A stretch of 64,000 bases of DNA from Arthrobacter sp. OVS8 (GTDB taxonomy: Bacteria; Actinomycetota; Actinomycetes; Actinomycetales; Micrococcaceae), in NCBI GenBank assembly GCA_028370155.1, contig CP116670.1, positions 1,302,001-1,366,000 on the forward strand, read 5' to 3'. The position numbers were made by a program, and so were the translations under genes. The notes below the pieces were generated by a model, which had not been told where the DNA came from, did no database searches, and worked only from the letters and a program-made list of their open reading frames with translations. Every line of letters begins with the position of its first letter. Position 1 is the first letter of the stretch. This document shows positions 50,069 through 61,372 of the stretch, one piece after another.

Positions 50069-51303
50069 ATGACGCCGCGCGGAACAGCCTCCACTTCACG
50101 GTCCGCAGCAGGCAAGCTCGTTGGAACGCGGTTGTCAGGCATCGATGCCGCTCGCGGTCTGGCCCTCCTGGGCATGATGGCCACGCATGTCTTCCCGACG
50201 TTCGAGTCCAACGCCCAGCTCACCCCCACGTGGACGGGCCTCGTATTCTCCGGACGCGCCTCAGCCCTGTTCGCCGTCCTCGCGGGCATCGGGCTGGCCC
50301 TGTCAACCGGCAAGGAGCAGCCGCTTCACGGTCCCGCCCTGTGGGCGGCCCGCCGGGGCATCGCGCTCCGGGCCCTGGTGATCGGCGCCGTCGGACTCTC
50401 CCTTGGCGGGCTCGAGGTGAACATCGCCATCATCCTGGTCCACTACGCCGTGCTGTTCCTGTGTGTGCTGCCGTTCCTCGGGCTGGACGTCAAACACCTG
50501 CTGGTGCTGGCGGCCGGCTGGGTGCTGGTCAGCCCGGCGGTCGCCTTCCTGTTGCGGCCCTGGCTCCTCACCGCCGAGCCGCCCCTGCAGCTGGGCCACA
50601 ACCCCACGTGGGAGGACCTGACCACGCCGGCCGTCCTGCTCGGGGACCTCTTCCTGACCGGCTACTATCCCGTCCTGCAGTGGATTACATATCTGCTGAT
50701 CGGCCTCGCTATCGGCCGGCTCGCCCTCACGTCGGCGTCGGTCCCGGTCCTGCTGCTGGCGGTGGGATCCGCGGTGGCGGTCCTTGCCAAGTGGCTCAGT
50801 GCCGTGATGATGGAGGACTGGGGCGGCCGGGCGGCGCTGCAGGCCATGCTGCTCGATCCCTCGTACCCGCTGGAAAGCCTCCTGCAGGTCAATCTGGCCG
50901 GTGTGGACCAGACCGGTTCGGCCTGGTGGCTTGCCACCAGCGCCCCGCACTCGGGCACCACACTGGATCTGCTGCACACCTCGGGGTGGCGGCCGCCGTC
51001 GTCGGAGTCTTCCTTCTGGCGGGCCGGCTGGTGCAGGGGTCCGGGCTGGACCTGCTGCTCCCGCTGCGGGGTGCCGGTGCCATGACCTTGAGTTTCTACA
51101 CGGCCCACCTGTGCGTGATGGCCTCGCTGCACGGCCGGCCGTTGCCGTCCGGGTGGACGGTTGAGGGCGTCTACTGGGGACAGGCCGTGGCGATCCTGGT
51201 CCTGGGCGGCGTCTTCGCGGCCTTGTCATGGCGGGGTCCGCTGGAGTGGGTGGCGCACGCGGCCAACCAGCTGGGCCGCTACCAGCCGGCACGCGTCCGG
51301 TAA
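50069..51303 (+). CDS. DUF418/DUF1624-type membrane protein (frameshifted)
   Basis: About 411 residues and about ten TM helices. SGIDAARGLALLGMMATHVF is the HGSNAT/DUF1624 opening motif. The C-terminal DUF418 region has MTLSFYTAHLCVMASL. One base is missing near 50985 (SG / VAAAVVGVFLLAG). Members are thought to be acyltransferase-like or transport-associated; the substrate is unknown. Confidence 0.82.
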
Positions 51304-51345
51304 CTGCCCCGGAGCTTGTACCGGAGCTGTAGCGGAAACGGCGGC

Positions 51346-51828
51346 TCAGGCCTGGCGGGATCCCGTGCGGTAGAGCCGGACGGCGTCGCGCATCGCGGCG
51401 CGCGCCCGCTTGCGGTCGCCCGCGGCGTCATAGGCGCAGCTGAGCCGGAACCAGGAGCGCCAGTCCTCAGGCGCGGCTTCGGTCTCGGCACGGTACTTCT
51501 CGAATTCAAGGTCGGCAGCCTCGCGGACAATCCGTCCCGCGGGCGTGCGCGGCAGCGTGTCTTCCGGCAGCCCGCCCTCGGCTTCGAGGATTTTGGCCAG
51601 CCGTTCCGTCCGGGCGCCGAAGAGCAGCTCGCGGACCAGGGCCCAGGCCCCGATCACCGGGAGGAGCAGATACGCGACACCGATGGCCTTGGCCACCGGG
51701 TTGGGGTCCGTCATCAGGAGCACCGCGCGCTGGAAGGACACCACAAGGTAAAAAACCAGCAGGAGCGTGACGGCGCCGACCCAGATCTTGGTGCGGTTGG
51801 CTTTGAACGCGGTCAGGACATTGGCCAA
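51346..51828 (-). CDS. membrane-anchored TPR-like protein
   Basis: 160 residues. Two N-terminal helices (IWVGAVTLLLVFYLVVSF and IGVAYLLLPVIGAWALV) precede a soluble tail. The motif EDWRSWFRLSCAYDAAGDR with RARAAMRDAV resembles one tetratricopeptide repeat. The only start that gives the whole protein is TTG 51828, five bases after the corrected dapB stop. I do not recognise the family. Confidence 0.7.
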   Translation of the reverse strand: MANVLTAFKANRTKIWVGAVTLLLVFYLVVSFQRAVLLMTDPNPVAKAIGVAYLLLPVIGAWALVRELLFGARTERLAKILEAEGGLPEDTLPRTPAGRIVREAADLEFEKYRAETEAAPEDWRSWFRLSCAYDAAGDRKRARAAMRDAVRLYRTGSRQA

Positions 51829-51833
51829 GGCGC

Positions 51834-53202
<1,369 letters not shown>

Positions 53203-53213
<11 letters not shown>

Positions 53214-53714
53214 GGCTGCCTTCCAGCTGGTCGCACAGGTGTCCGAGGATGGGATCCAGCACGCTGAGGCCGTCCATAACGCCCTTGGGGGATCCGGGGA
53301 GATTGACGATGAAGGTCTGGCCGGCCGCCCCGCGTGGCCGCGGCTGAGCATCGCCATGGGGGTTTTGGCGGTCCCGGCGCCGCGGATGCCCTCCATGATG
53401 CCCGGAATTTCGCGGTCCAGCAGGGGCAAGGTCTGTTCCGGGGTGGCGTCGGTGGGGCTGAGGCCGGTGCCGCCGCTGGTGATGATGACGGCCGGAGCCT
53501 GGGTCAGGAGCGCGCGCAGGGCGGCGCCCACCGCTTCGCCGTCCGGGACCACGAGCGCCGGGTAGGGCTCAAAGCCGTGTTCGGTGAGCCAGTCGATGAT
53601 GACGGGGCCGGTCAGGTCCTCATAGATCCCGGCCGCGGCCCGGGTGGAGGCGATCACGACGCCGGCCTTCCGGCCGGTGGCTTCGCCGTGCCGGTGTGGT
53701 TCGGGCATGCTCAT
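53203..53714 (-). CDS. mog: MogA/MoaB-type molybdopterin adenylyltransferase (frameshifted)
   Basis: About 170 residues of the MoCF fold. [20 protein letters not shown] opens it. [18 protein letters not shown] carries the GGTG motif and the catalytic Asp, and [10 protein letters not shown] follows. One base is missing near 53325. The corrected end is [12 protein letters not shown] with a TGA inside the moaE start. The ATG at 53714 overlaps the moaC stop by four bases. It adenylates molybdopterin before metal insertion by MoeA. Confidence 0.9.
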
Positions 53715-54214
53715 ATGGTCCAGTCCCCGCTCTTGCCGCCGCTTTTGGCCAGCACCTTGATGTCGGTCAGCACCGCGTGTTTGTCCACGGCCTTGATCAT
53801 GTCGTACACGCTGAGGGCGGCCACGGAGGCTGCGGTCAGCGCTTCCATCTCGACGCCGGTGATGCCGCGGGTCTTGACGGTGGCGAAAACCGTGACCGTG
53901 GTGGTGTCGAGCTCGAAGTCGACGGTGACCTTGGCGATCGGCAGCGGGTGGCACAGCGGGATCAGGTCCGGGGTCTTTTTCGCGGCCATAATGCCCGCGA
54001 CCCGGGCGACGGAGAGTGCATCGCCCTTGGGCAGCTCCCCCGCGCCGAGAAGGGCCAGGACCTCGGCGGTGCTGCGGACGGTGGCGGTGGCCGTGGCCTC
54101 GCGGGTGCTCTCCGCCTTGTTGGACACGTCCACCATCTGGGCTGTGCCGTCCTGCCGGAGGTGGGTCAGGCGTGGGGTTCCCGTTGCCGGGTTATCTTCG
54201 TTCACAGCATCCAT
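53711..54214 (-). CDS. moaC: cyclic pyranopterin monophosphate synthase MoaC
   Basis: 167 residues, intact. [27 protein letters not shown] and [20 protein letters not shown] are canonical, and KSGGKSGDW is the terminal active-site lysine motif. It works after MoaA in the first Moco step. The gene overlaps moeA upstream and mog downstream. Confidence 0.96.
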   Translation of the reverse strand: MDAVNEDNPATGTPRLTHLRQDGTAQMVDVSNKAESTREATATATVRSTAEVLALLGAGELPKGDALSVARVAGIMAAKKTPDLIPLCHPLPIAKVTVDFELDTTTVTVFATVKTRGITGVEMEALTAASVAALSVYDMIKAVDKHAVLTDIKVLAKSGGKSGDWTI

Positions 54215-55425
54215 ACTTCCACCTCGGCGCCCTCGGCGAGCGCGGAAGTTCCTTCCGGGATCTGGATCAGCGCGTTGGAGCGGGCCAGGGCACTGACGAG
54301 GTGTGATCCAGCACCGCCTTCCAGCCGGACGGTGCCGTCGGGGAGGGCCGTGCCGCGCCGCACCTGGTGCTTTGCCGGCGGGGACGCCAGTGCCTGGGCC
54401 AGCCGGGCCCTCACCACGGGACGCGGCGCGGGCGAGCCGAAGAGGTCGGCCAGGGCGGGCCGGAGGAACATCTCGAAGGAGACGAGGCAGCTCACCGGGT
54501 TGCCCGGGAACCCGAGGACCGGGACGCCGTCGAAGGTTCCGATCCCCTGCGGCCCGCCGGGCTGCATCGCGACGCCGAGGAAGTCGACGTCGTGGCCCTC
54601 CATCGCCTGCCGGACCACCTCGTAGGCGCCCTTGCTGACTCCGCCGGTGGTGACGATCAGGTCCACGGCTGCCGCGTGCCTGCGCAGAAGAACCGCGAGC
54701 TCCTCGGGGCGGTCCGTGGAGATCCCGGTCCGGGTGACGTCGAGGCCGGCCTGGCGCATGGATGATTCCAGCAGGGTGGCGTTGGAGTCGTAGATTTTGC
54801 CGGGGCCCAGCGGGCTGCCCGGTTCCACGACTTCGTCGCCGGTGGTGACGAGGAGGATCCGCAGCGCCCGGTAGACGGGGACGTCGGTGAATCCCAGGGC
54901 GGCCAGGAGTCCCAACTGGCCGGGTCCGAGGAAGGTCCCGGCGGCGAGGGCCAGGTCCCCGCTGCGGATGTCGCTGCCCGCGTCGCGGACAAAGTTCCGT
55001 GCCGGGACGGCGGGCAGTTGGACCGTGGCCGGCACGCCGGGGGCGGGGAAGACCGCCGGCAGGGCCTGTTCGATCGGGACGACGGCGTCCGCCCCGGGCG
55101 GCATCATGGCGCCGGTCATAATCGGGGCGGCGGTCCCGGGGGCCAGCTCGGCGGGTGTGGCACCGGCCGGGACGGGAGCGACGACACGCAGTCCGGCACC
55201 GCCGTCGGGCACGTCGGCACTGCGGATGGCGTAGCCGTCCATCTGCGAATTCGCGAACGGCGGCAGGTCCAGCTGAGCCTTGACGTCCGCCGCGAGTCCC
55301 CTGCCCAGCGCCGCGAGGAGCGGGAGCTGTTCAACCCGGTCCGGGGTGCGGAGCGGAGCCAGCAGCCGGCGGACGGACTCGCGGTGCTCTTCCACGGTGA
55401 CGTGCCGTGTCTGGGTGCGGTGCAT
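54202..55425 (-). CDS. moeA: molybdopterin molybdotransferase MoeA
   Basis: 407 residues, intact. [55 protein letters not shown] and [17 protein letters not shown] cover all MoeA domains. It inserts molybdate into adenylated molybdopterin. The start is ATG 55425. It opens the moeA-moaC-mog-moaE run and is followed by a 13-base overlap with moaC. Confidence 0.96.
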   Translation of the reverse strand: MHRTQTRHVTVEEHRESVRRLLAPLRTPDRVEQLPLLAALGRGLAADVKAQLDLPPFANSQMDGYAIRSADVPDGGAGLRVVAPVPAGATPAELAPGTAAPIMTGAMMPPGADAVVPIEQALPAVFPAPGVPATVQLPAVPARNFVRDAGSDIRSGDLALAAGTFLGPGQLGLLAALGFTDVPVYRALRILLVTTGDEVVEPGSPLGPGKIYDSNATLLESSMRQAGLDVTRTGISTDRPEELAVLLRRHAAAVDLIVTTGGVSKGAYEVVRQAMEGHDVDFLGVAMQPGGPQGIGTFDGVPVLGFPGNPVSCLVSFEMFLRPALADLFGSPAPRPVVRARLAQALASPPAKHQVRRGTALPDGTVRLEGGAGSHLVSALARSNALIQIPEGTSALAEGAEVEVWML

Positions 55426-55529
55426 GCGTTGGTAACCCCTCGTCGTGAGCCGGTTACTGAATGCGCCGGTCCGGCTCCCTGGTCCGGCGCCTTGCCCGGC
55501 TGCCTGGCCGGGCGTGTTGGCCCGGCGTA

Positions 55530-57239
55530 TTAGGACTTCACGTCAACTCTAACCGTGTGAAAGCCCGTGGCCCCGCTGGGCACCACCGGCGCGCTGTCCT
55601 CCACCTGCGCGGCGCCGTTGAGGTCCGTGGCGCGGACCTGGACCTCGTACTGGCCGCGAGTCAGCGGCAGCTCCAGTTTCCACTGGTACCAGGTGTCCGT
55701 GGATATCCCGGGGGCCAGCTCGGCCTGCTGCCATGGGCCGCGGTTGACCCGGAGTTCCACCCGGCCGATCCCGGTGTGCTGGGCCCAGGCGACCCCGCCG
55801 AAGGCCACCGTGCCGGCGGGCACGGAGCGGCCGTCGCGGGGCACATCGATGCGGGAGGAGGTCTTGATGGGTCCCCTCTCGCTCCAGCCGCGGGGCGTCC
55901 AGTACCCGACGTCGTCCGCGAAGCGCGTCACTTTGAGTTCCGTGACCCACTTGGTCGCCGACACGTAGCCATAAAGACCGGGCACAACGAGCCGGACCGG
56001 AAAGCCGTGCTCCAGGGGCAGCGGCTCACCGTTCATCCCGACAGCCAGGAGCGCGTCCCGGTTGTCCGTCAGCACCTCCAGCGGGGTGCCGGCGGTCCAG
56101 CCGTCAGCGCTGCGGGACAAAACCATGTCCGCGCCGTCCTGCGGGCGGCGAGGGCCAGCAGGTCCCGGACCGGCCAGCCGAGCCAGCGGGCATTGCCAAT
56201 CAGGTCGCCGCCCACCTCGTTGGAGACGCAGGCGATGGTGACATGCCGCTCGACCAAGGGCTTGGCCAGCAGCGTGGCGAAGTCCAGCGAGACCTCGCGC
56301 TCCACGAGCCCGGTGACCTTCAGGGTCCACTGGCCCGGGTCCAGCACCGGGACGCGCAGGGCGGTGTCGATCCGGTAGAAGTCCTTGTTGGGCGTCACCA
56401 ACGGGCTCACCCCGTCCAGCCGCACCTCGGCTCCGGCCGGGATGGGCGGGGCCGGTGACGCCGGCGCGGGGAGCGCGAGCTTGCTGCGCAGATCACTCAC
56501 GACGGCGGCGGCTCCCCGGAACGTCGCTGCTAGTACGCCGGCGGCCGCGGCGACGGCGGCCGTTCCGCCGAGCACCCGGAAGAAGCGGCGGCGGGAGGCA
56601 GGCTGCGCCGCGGGGGCAGTGTGCTCAGCCGGCGGGGCTGTGTCGAAGGTCGGCGGGGCTGTCCCGAAGGCCGGGGACGCTGTGTCCTCGGCCGGCGGGG
56701 CTGTGTCCTCGGCCGGGAGTCCGGCGTCGGCCTGCCACTCCCCAGCCGGCGGATCAGCCAGCGCAGCAGGACCATGCCCACAACGGCGGCGAGCAGCGGA
56801 ACGGGGATCGCATTCCCGGTCAGTTCGCTGCGGCCCAGCACTGCAGCCAGTCCCGCCACCCCGAAGACGGCGATGATGGCCACCCCGGCGAAGCGGCGCC
56901 GCAGCTCCGCGATTCCGGCCAGGGCAGCCAGCGCGGCGATCACGAGCCCCATGCCGCCGAGCAGGGCGAGCTTGTCCGCCGTGCCGAAGACCGAAATGGC
57001 CCAGTCCTTGACGCCCGGCGGGACCGCATCGATCACGGCGCCCCCGACGCCGGTCACCGGGGAAAGTGAGGGACTCACGAGTCCTGCCGCGAGTTCCCCA
57101 GCGCCAGCCCGGTACCGACGGCCACGACTCCGACCGCGGCCGCCCAGGCAGACGCTTGCCGGTCCGTCATCCGCGGAACCGGGGTTTGCGGGCCGGGGTT
57201 TGGAAGTGTGCCCGGCTGCCCGTGCTGGGAAGTGTTCAC
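55530..57239 (-). CDS. membrane-bound molybdopterin oxidoreductase, sulfite-oxidase fold (about three frameshifts)
   Basis: About 570 residues. An N-terminal membrane domain has roughly five helices (DWAISVFGTADKLALLGGMG, VIAALAALAGIAELRR and others). A repetitive linker comes next, then a Tat-like RRRFFRVLGG stretch with a helix. The sulfite-oxidase Moco domain has the cysteine ligand in VTIACVSNEVGG, and TADGWTAGTPLEVLTDNRDA follows. The C-terminal dimerisation domain is GVAWAQHTGIGRVELRVN. Bases are missing near 57085, in the linker (56600-56745) and near 56140. GTG 57239 is the likely start. The substrate is unknown. Confidence 0.83.
56628..56711. repeat. 21-bp tandem repeat, four units, in the oxidoreductase linker
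   Basis: Four units beginning G(C/T)CGGCGGGGCTGT or GCCGGGGACGCTGT encode a heptapeptide of xDTAPPA type. The unit is a multiple of three, so copy changes keep the frame. Confidence 0.8.
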
Positions 57240-57372
57240 GCTCCCAGCATAGATTCGCACCGGCCCCGGCGGCACCGGCTGCCGGCTGATGCACAAGCCG
57301 ATGCTAAATACGGAGCGCAATACGGGGCCCAACAGGAGTGATGCCGGCGCCGAGGTGGCGTAGCCTGACTTT

Positions 57373-58508
57373 ATGAGTGTTCAGCTTGGTATGCCCCAGC
57401 CCCGCGCGGAGGACGGTTCCGGCGCGGGCACTTCTGCCGCGCAGGTGCCCGGGCGCCCGGCCGGGATGCCCGCCGGCCTCGTGGACCGCTACGGCCGCCG
57501 CGCCACCGACATGCGGCTTTCCCTGACGGACAAGTGCAATCTGCGCTGTACGTACTGCATGCCGGCCGAGGGCCTTGAGTGGTTGTCCAAGCAGGCCGTG
57601 ATGTCGGCGGAGGAGATTGTCCGGATCGTGCGGATCGGCGTCGACATGCTGGGTGTGCGGGAACTGCGGCTCACCGGCGGTGAACCGCTGGTCCGGGCCG
57701 ATCTGATGGACATCATTTCCGCCCTCCGCCACGCCCACCCCGATCTTCCGATTTCCATGACCACGAATGCCGTCGGCCTGGACAAAAAAGCCGCCGGGCT
57801 CAAGGCCGCGGGCCTCTCCCGGATCAACGTCTCGCTGGACTCGCTCCATGAGGAAACGTTCACCCAATTGACCCGCCGCCCCTTCCTGAACAAGGTCCTG
57901 GCCGGCGTGGATGCCGCCTGGGCCGCCGGCCTTGGCCCGGTGAAACTCAACGCCGTGCTGATGCGCGGCATCAACGACGTCGAGTCCCCGCCCTGCTGGC
58001 TTGGGCGCTGGACCGCGGCTACGAGCTGCGCTTCATCGAGCAGATGCCGCTCGACGCCGACCACGGCTGGACCCGCCGGAACATGATCACCGCCGCGGAG
58101 ATCCGTGAGCTGCTCTCCGTTGACTACGTGCTCAGCAGCGATCCGCGGGACCGCGACGGCGCGCCGGCCGAACGCTTCGAGGTCCGGGCCCGCGTGCCCG
58201 GCACGGCCGAAGCCACCGGGCCAGTGCTCGGAACCGTGGGAATCATCGCGTCCGTGACCGAGCCGTTCTGCTCCGATTGCCGCCGCACCCGCATCACGGC
58301 CGAGGGCAAGATCATGAGCTGCCTGTTCTCCCGCGAGGAAGTCGACCTGCTGGGGCTCCTCCGCGAGGGCGCCAGCGACGAACAGCTCGCAGAGCGCTGG
58401 CAGGACGCCATGTGGATCAAGCCCAAAGCCCACGGCATGGACCACGTCGGACTGGACGCCCCGGACTTCGTCCAGCCGGACCGCAGCATGAGCGCCATCG
58501 GAGGCTGA
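57373..58508 (+). CDS. moaA: GTP 3',8-cyclase MoaA (frameshifted)
   Basis: About 378 residues. The radical SAM motif CNLRCTYCMPAEG lies near residue 58. The second cluster cysteines are in EPFCSDCRRTRITAEGKIM followed by SC. One base is missing near 57995 (NDVES / LLAWALDRGYELRFIEQMP). The start is ATG 57373. It is divergent from the Moco oxidoreductase and followed seven bases later by moaD. Confidence 0.94.
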
Positions 58509-58515
58509 ACCACCC

Positions 58516-58782
58516 GTGAACGTACGTTACTTCGCTGCCGCGCGCGCTGCCGCCGGCGCCGACGAGGAGCACTTCGACCTCCCCGCCGACGCCACGGTTG
58601 ACTCGCTGCTGGAGGCCATCCTCGCCGTCGAGCGCCCGGAACCCCCGGCCGGAACGCCGCCGCTGGCGCGCCTGCTGTCCCGGAGCAGCTTCCTGCTCAA
58701 CGAGGTGGCGGTGCGGAACCGCGCAGCGGCACTGAAGCCGGACGACGTCGTCGACGTCCTGCCGCCGTTCGCCGGCGGTTAG
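58516..58782 (+). CDS. moaD: molybdopterin synthase sulfur-carrier subunit MoaD
   Basis: 88 residues with the ubiquitin-like fold. VRYFAAARAAAGADEE opens it and the DVVDVLPPFAGG end supplies the essential Gly-Gly tail. It starts with GTG, seven bases after moaA. It delivers thiocarboxylate sulfur to MoaE. Confidence 0.94.
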   Translation: MNVRYFAAARAAAGADEEHFDLPADATVDSLLEAILAVERPEPPAGTPPLARLLSRSSFLLNEVAVRNRAAALKPDDVVDVLPPFAGG

Positions 58783-58895
58783 GCGAAGCGCCGGATCCCG
58801 GTCACTCCCCACCAGATGTGGGGTACCGCTGACTGACTGCCGCGCGCTAGCTTGGAGGCATCCCACAATTTGCAGATCTGGCGCCGGAAGGACAG

Positions 58896-59183
58896 ATGGC
58901 GATGTACACCTTGCAGATAGAGCACGAGATCAAGGATTTTGGCATGTGGAAGGCCGCATTCGACCGTGATCCGGTGAACCGGGTGGCGTCGGGGGTCACC
59001 GCACACAGGATCAGCCGCCCCGTGGACGATTTGAACTATGTGGTGGTGGAACTCGACTTCGAAAGCCGCGACCAGGCCGAAGCGCTGCTGGCCAACCTTC
59101 AGGCGAACGTCTGGAATTCCTCCACGGTTGCCCCCGCCCTCCTGGGTGCCCCGAAGACCCGGATCCTCGAGTCCGCGCCGTAA
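58896..59183 (+). CDS. hypothetical protein, possible dimeric alpha/beta-barrel fold
   Basis: 95 residues. The pattern YTLQIEHEIKDFGMWKAAFD, a middle HRISRPVDDLNYVVVELDFE and a helix SRDQAEALLANLQ looks like a ferredoxin-like (ABM-type) small domain. I know of no function. ATG 58896 is chosen because AAGGA lies about seven bases upstream. Confidence 0.7.
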   Translation: MAMYTLQIEHEIKDFGMWKAAFDRDPVNRVASGVTAHRISRPVDDLNYVVVELDFESRDQAEALLANLQANVWNSSTVAPALLGAPKTRILESAP

Positions 59184-59244
59184 CGCACAGGCGGAGGCGG
59201 CTGCCGCAGACGTAGCCCTCACGTCCGGGAAGAGGGAGCGAGCG

Positions 59245-59729
59245 TCAGGCCGGGACGGTTGCGTCCTCGTCCACGCGCCGGCAGACCGAGATCATCAAGG
59301 GCGTGAAGTCGGTCGCGGATCCCAGCCGGAGCCCGGCGCTGTGCGTCAGCACGCCGTTCTCCACCCGGAAGGTGTGCCGGGACGTGCCGCGGTCGCTGCG
59401 CCGTTCCATGGTGAGCGTGCCCTCCAGCCAGCTGGCGCGCGCGGGCGCCTCCGGGGAAGCCCCATGCTGTTGACGTGGTACCAGAGGGTGTCCGGACGGT
59501 CCGGGTCCATGGTGAAGACGCCGTGTCCCTCCGAGCGGGCGCCGTCGGCCTCCGTGTGCCGGTAGCTGTGCGTGACGGCCAGCCCGGCGGCGGCACGAGC
59601 GAAGGTCACTTCGACGGCGGCGACCCGCGCCGGCCCCCACGGTGTGGCCTCCCACTGCGTGGTCCCGGTCCAGTGCCCCAGGAACGCCTCAAGCGCCTCG
59701 TGTGCACTGCCTGGCAGCGGCCGGTCCAT
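59245..59729 (-). CDS. DUF1579-like family protein (frameshifted)
   Basis: About 161 residues. FLGHWTGTTQWEATPWGPAR opens a lipocalin/FABP-like barrel, YHVNSMG lies in the middle, and TFRVENGVLTHSAGLRLG closes it. One base is missing near 59460. ATG 59729 has GGAAGGAAG directly upstream. The longer open frame back to 59825 is repeat-derived and unlikely to be translated. The function is unknown. Confidence 0.7.
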
Positions 59730-59740
59730 TTCTTCCTTCC

Positions 59741-59790
59741 AGGGATCCCTTCTGAGGATCCCTTCGGGGATTCCTTCTAAGGATCCCTTC
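59741..59790. repeat. GGATCCCTTC short tandem repeats
   Basis: Four units of 12-14 bases built on GGAT(C/T)CCTTC lie just upstream of the DUF1579-like start. On the minus strand each unit reads GAAGGGATCC, so several contain Shine-Dalgarno-like AGGGA. The uneven unit length rules out a coding repeat. Confidence 0.7.
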
Positions 59791-59918
59791 CAGGGCCTCC
59801 CGAGTGAGTCCATCCCCATCATCACGCGGCGCCGCTTGCCGTGTCTAGGTGCGGGCCCGGCAGCCCCGGGCCTCTGCTGCCGCTGCAGGACCGGATCAGT
59901 GGCCCGGGCGGCCGGACG

Positions 59919-61262
59919 TCAGAGACCGAAGGTCTCGGATTCCTCGAAGGGGCCCACTACGGTGACGGTCCGCGGGGCGGCCGCGAGTTCGCGGGCGAGC
60001 TCCTGGACTTCAGCCGCCGTCACGGCCTTGATCTGGCGCAAGGTTTCGTCGATGTCCTGGTATTCGCCGGAGACCAGTTCGGCGCGGCCCAGCCGGGACA
60101 TCCGGGAGCCGGTGTCCTCCAGCGCCAGCACGATTCCGCCGCAGAGCTGCCCGACGGCCTTGCGGAGTTCCTCGTCCGAGATGCCGCCCTCGGCCAGCTT
60201 GTCGAGTTCGGCGCCGAGCAGCTCAAGGACCTGACGGACCTTCGACGGCGTGCAGCCGGCGTACATGCCGAAGTAGCCGGCGTCGGCATAGGAGGAGGCG
60301 AAAGAGTAGGTCGAGTAGACCAGGCCGCGCTTTTCCCGGACTTCCTGGAACAGCCTGGAGGACATGCCGCCGCCGAGCACCGCGTTGAGCACGCTCATGA
60401 CGAAGCGGCGGTCGTCGGTGGCGACGATCGTGGGGCAGCCCATGATGATGTTGGCCTGTTCCACGGGACGCTTGACGACGTGCAGGCCGGCGGTGCCGGT
60501 GATGTCCGCCCGGTCGGTGGAGCGGCGCTGAACCGGGGCGGCCTCGGGCTCCAGGCTCCAGCCGGCGGAGTGCAGGGCATCCACCACCAGTCCGCAGACG
60601 ACGTCGTGGTCCAGTCCCCCGGCGGCGGTGATGACCAGCTCGTCCGGACGGTAGTAGCGGCGGTAGTGGTCCCAGACGGAGTCGCGGGCGACGGCGCGGA
60701 TGGCATCCGGGGTGCCGCCGATCGGCCGGCCCAGCGGGTGGGTTCCCAGCACTGCGGCGACGAAGTGTTCGTGGGCGACGTCGGTGGGGTCGTCGCTGTC
60801 CATCGCGATCTCCTCGAGGATGACGTCGCGTTCCTGCTCCATCTCCTGCGGGTCCAGCACGGCGCCGGTGATCATGTCCGCGATGACGTCGATCGCCATC
60901 GGCAGGTCGGTGTCCAGCACGCGGGCGAAGTAGCAGGTGCTTTCCTTCGCTGTCGCGGCGTTGGATTCCCCGCCCACCTCGTCGAAAGCCGAGGCGATCT
61001 CCAGCGCGGTGCGACGCCTGGTGCCCTTGAACAGGAGGTGCTCCAGGAAGTGCGTGGAGCCGTGCTGCCCGGGAGCCTCATCGCGGGAGCCCACGCCGAC
61101 CCAGAAGCCGATGGTGGCCGAGCGCTGCCCCGGCATCGCCTCGGTCAGCACGCGGACGCCGCCGGGCAGGACCGAACGGCGAACCTCGGAACCGCCGTCG
61201 GCTCCGTGGATGAGGGTGTCAGCGTGCTGGTTCTGCTCAAGCGGCAGGGGGACGACAGTCAT
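59919..61262 (-). CDS. M16 family zinc peptidase (pitrilysin/processing peptidase type)
   Basis: 447 residues, intact. The inverted zinc motif is HFLEHLLFKGT, with the third ligand glutamate in ILEEIAMDSDDP. The R/Y pair of the C-terminal half is in GGGMSSRLFQEVREKRGLVYS. It is encoded directly downstream of pnp, the usual place in Gram-positive bacteria. The substrate is unknown. A terminator separates it from pnp. Confidence 0.93.
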   Translation of the reverse strand: MTVVPLPLEQNQHADTLIHGADGGSEVRRSVLPGGVRVLTEAMPGQRSATIGFWVGVGSRDEAPGQHGSTHFLEHLLFKGTRRRTALEIASAFDEVGGESNAATAKESTCYFARVLDTDLPMAIDVIADMITGAVLDPQEMEQERDVILEEIAMDSDDPTDVAHEHFVAAVLGTHPLGRPIGGTPDAIRAVARDSVWDHYRRYYRPDELVITAAGGLDHDVVCGLVVDALHSAGWSLEPEAAPVQRRSTDRADITGTAGLHVVKRPVEQANIIMGCPTIVATDDRRFVMSVLNAVLGGGMSSRLFQEVREKRGLVYSTYSFASSYADAGYFGMYAGCTPSKVRQVLELLGAELDKLAEGGISDEELRKAVGQLCGGIVLALEDTGSRMSRLGRAELVSGEYQDIDETLRQIKAVTAAEVQELARELAAAPRTVTVVGPFEESETFGL

Positions 61263-61320
61263 TAAGGCCTTTCAGTTAACACATGCCAAATCTGCCTGCA
61301 ATCCTACCTGCCTTTAACGG

Positions 61321-61356
61321 CTGCGGGGCCGGTGGACTAATCCACCGGCCCCGCAG
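61321..61356 (-). terminator. hairpin terminator after pnp
   Basis: A perfect 16-base stem (61321-61336 with 61341-61356) and a CTAA loop lie between the pnp stop and the M16 gene start. There is no T run. Read-through to the M16 gene is possible. Confidence 0.85.
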
Positions 61357-61372
61357 CTTGAGTCAGGAAAGA

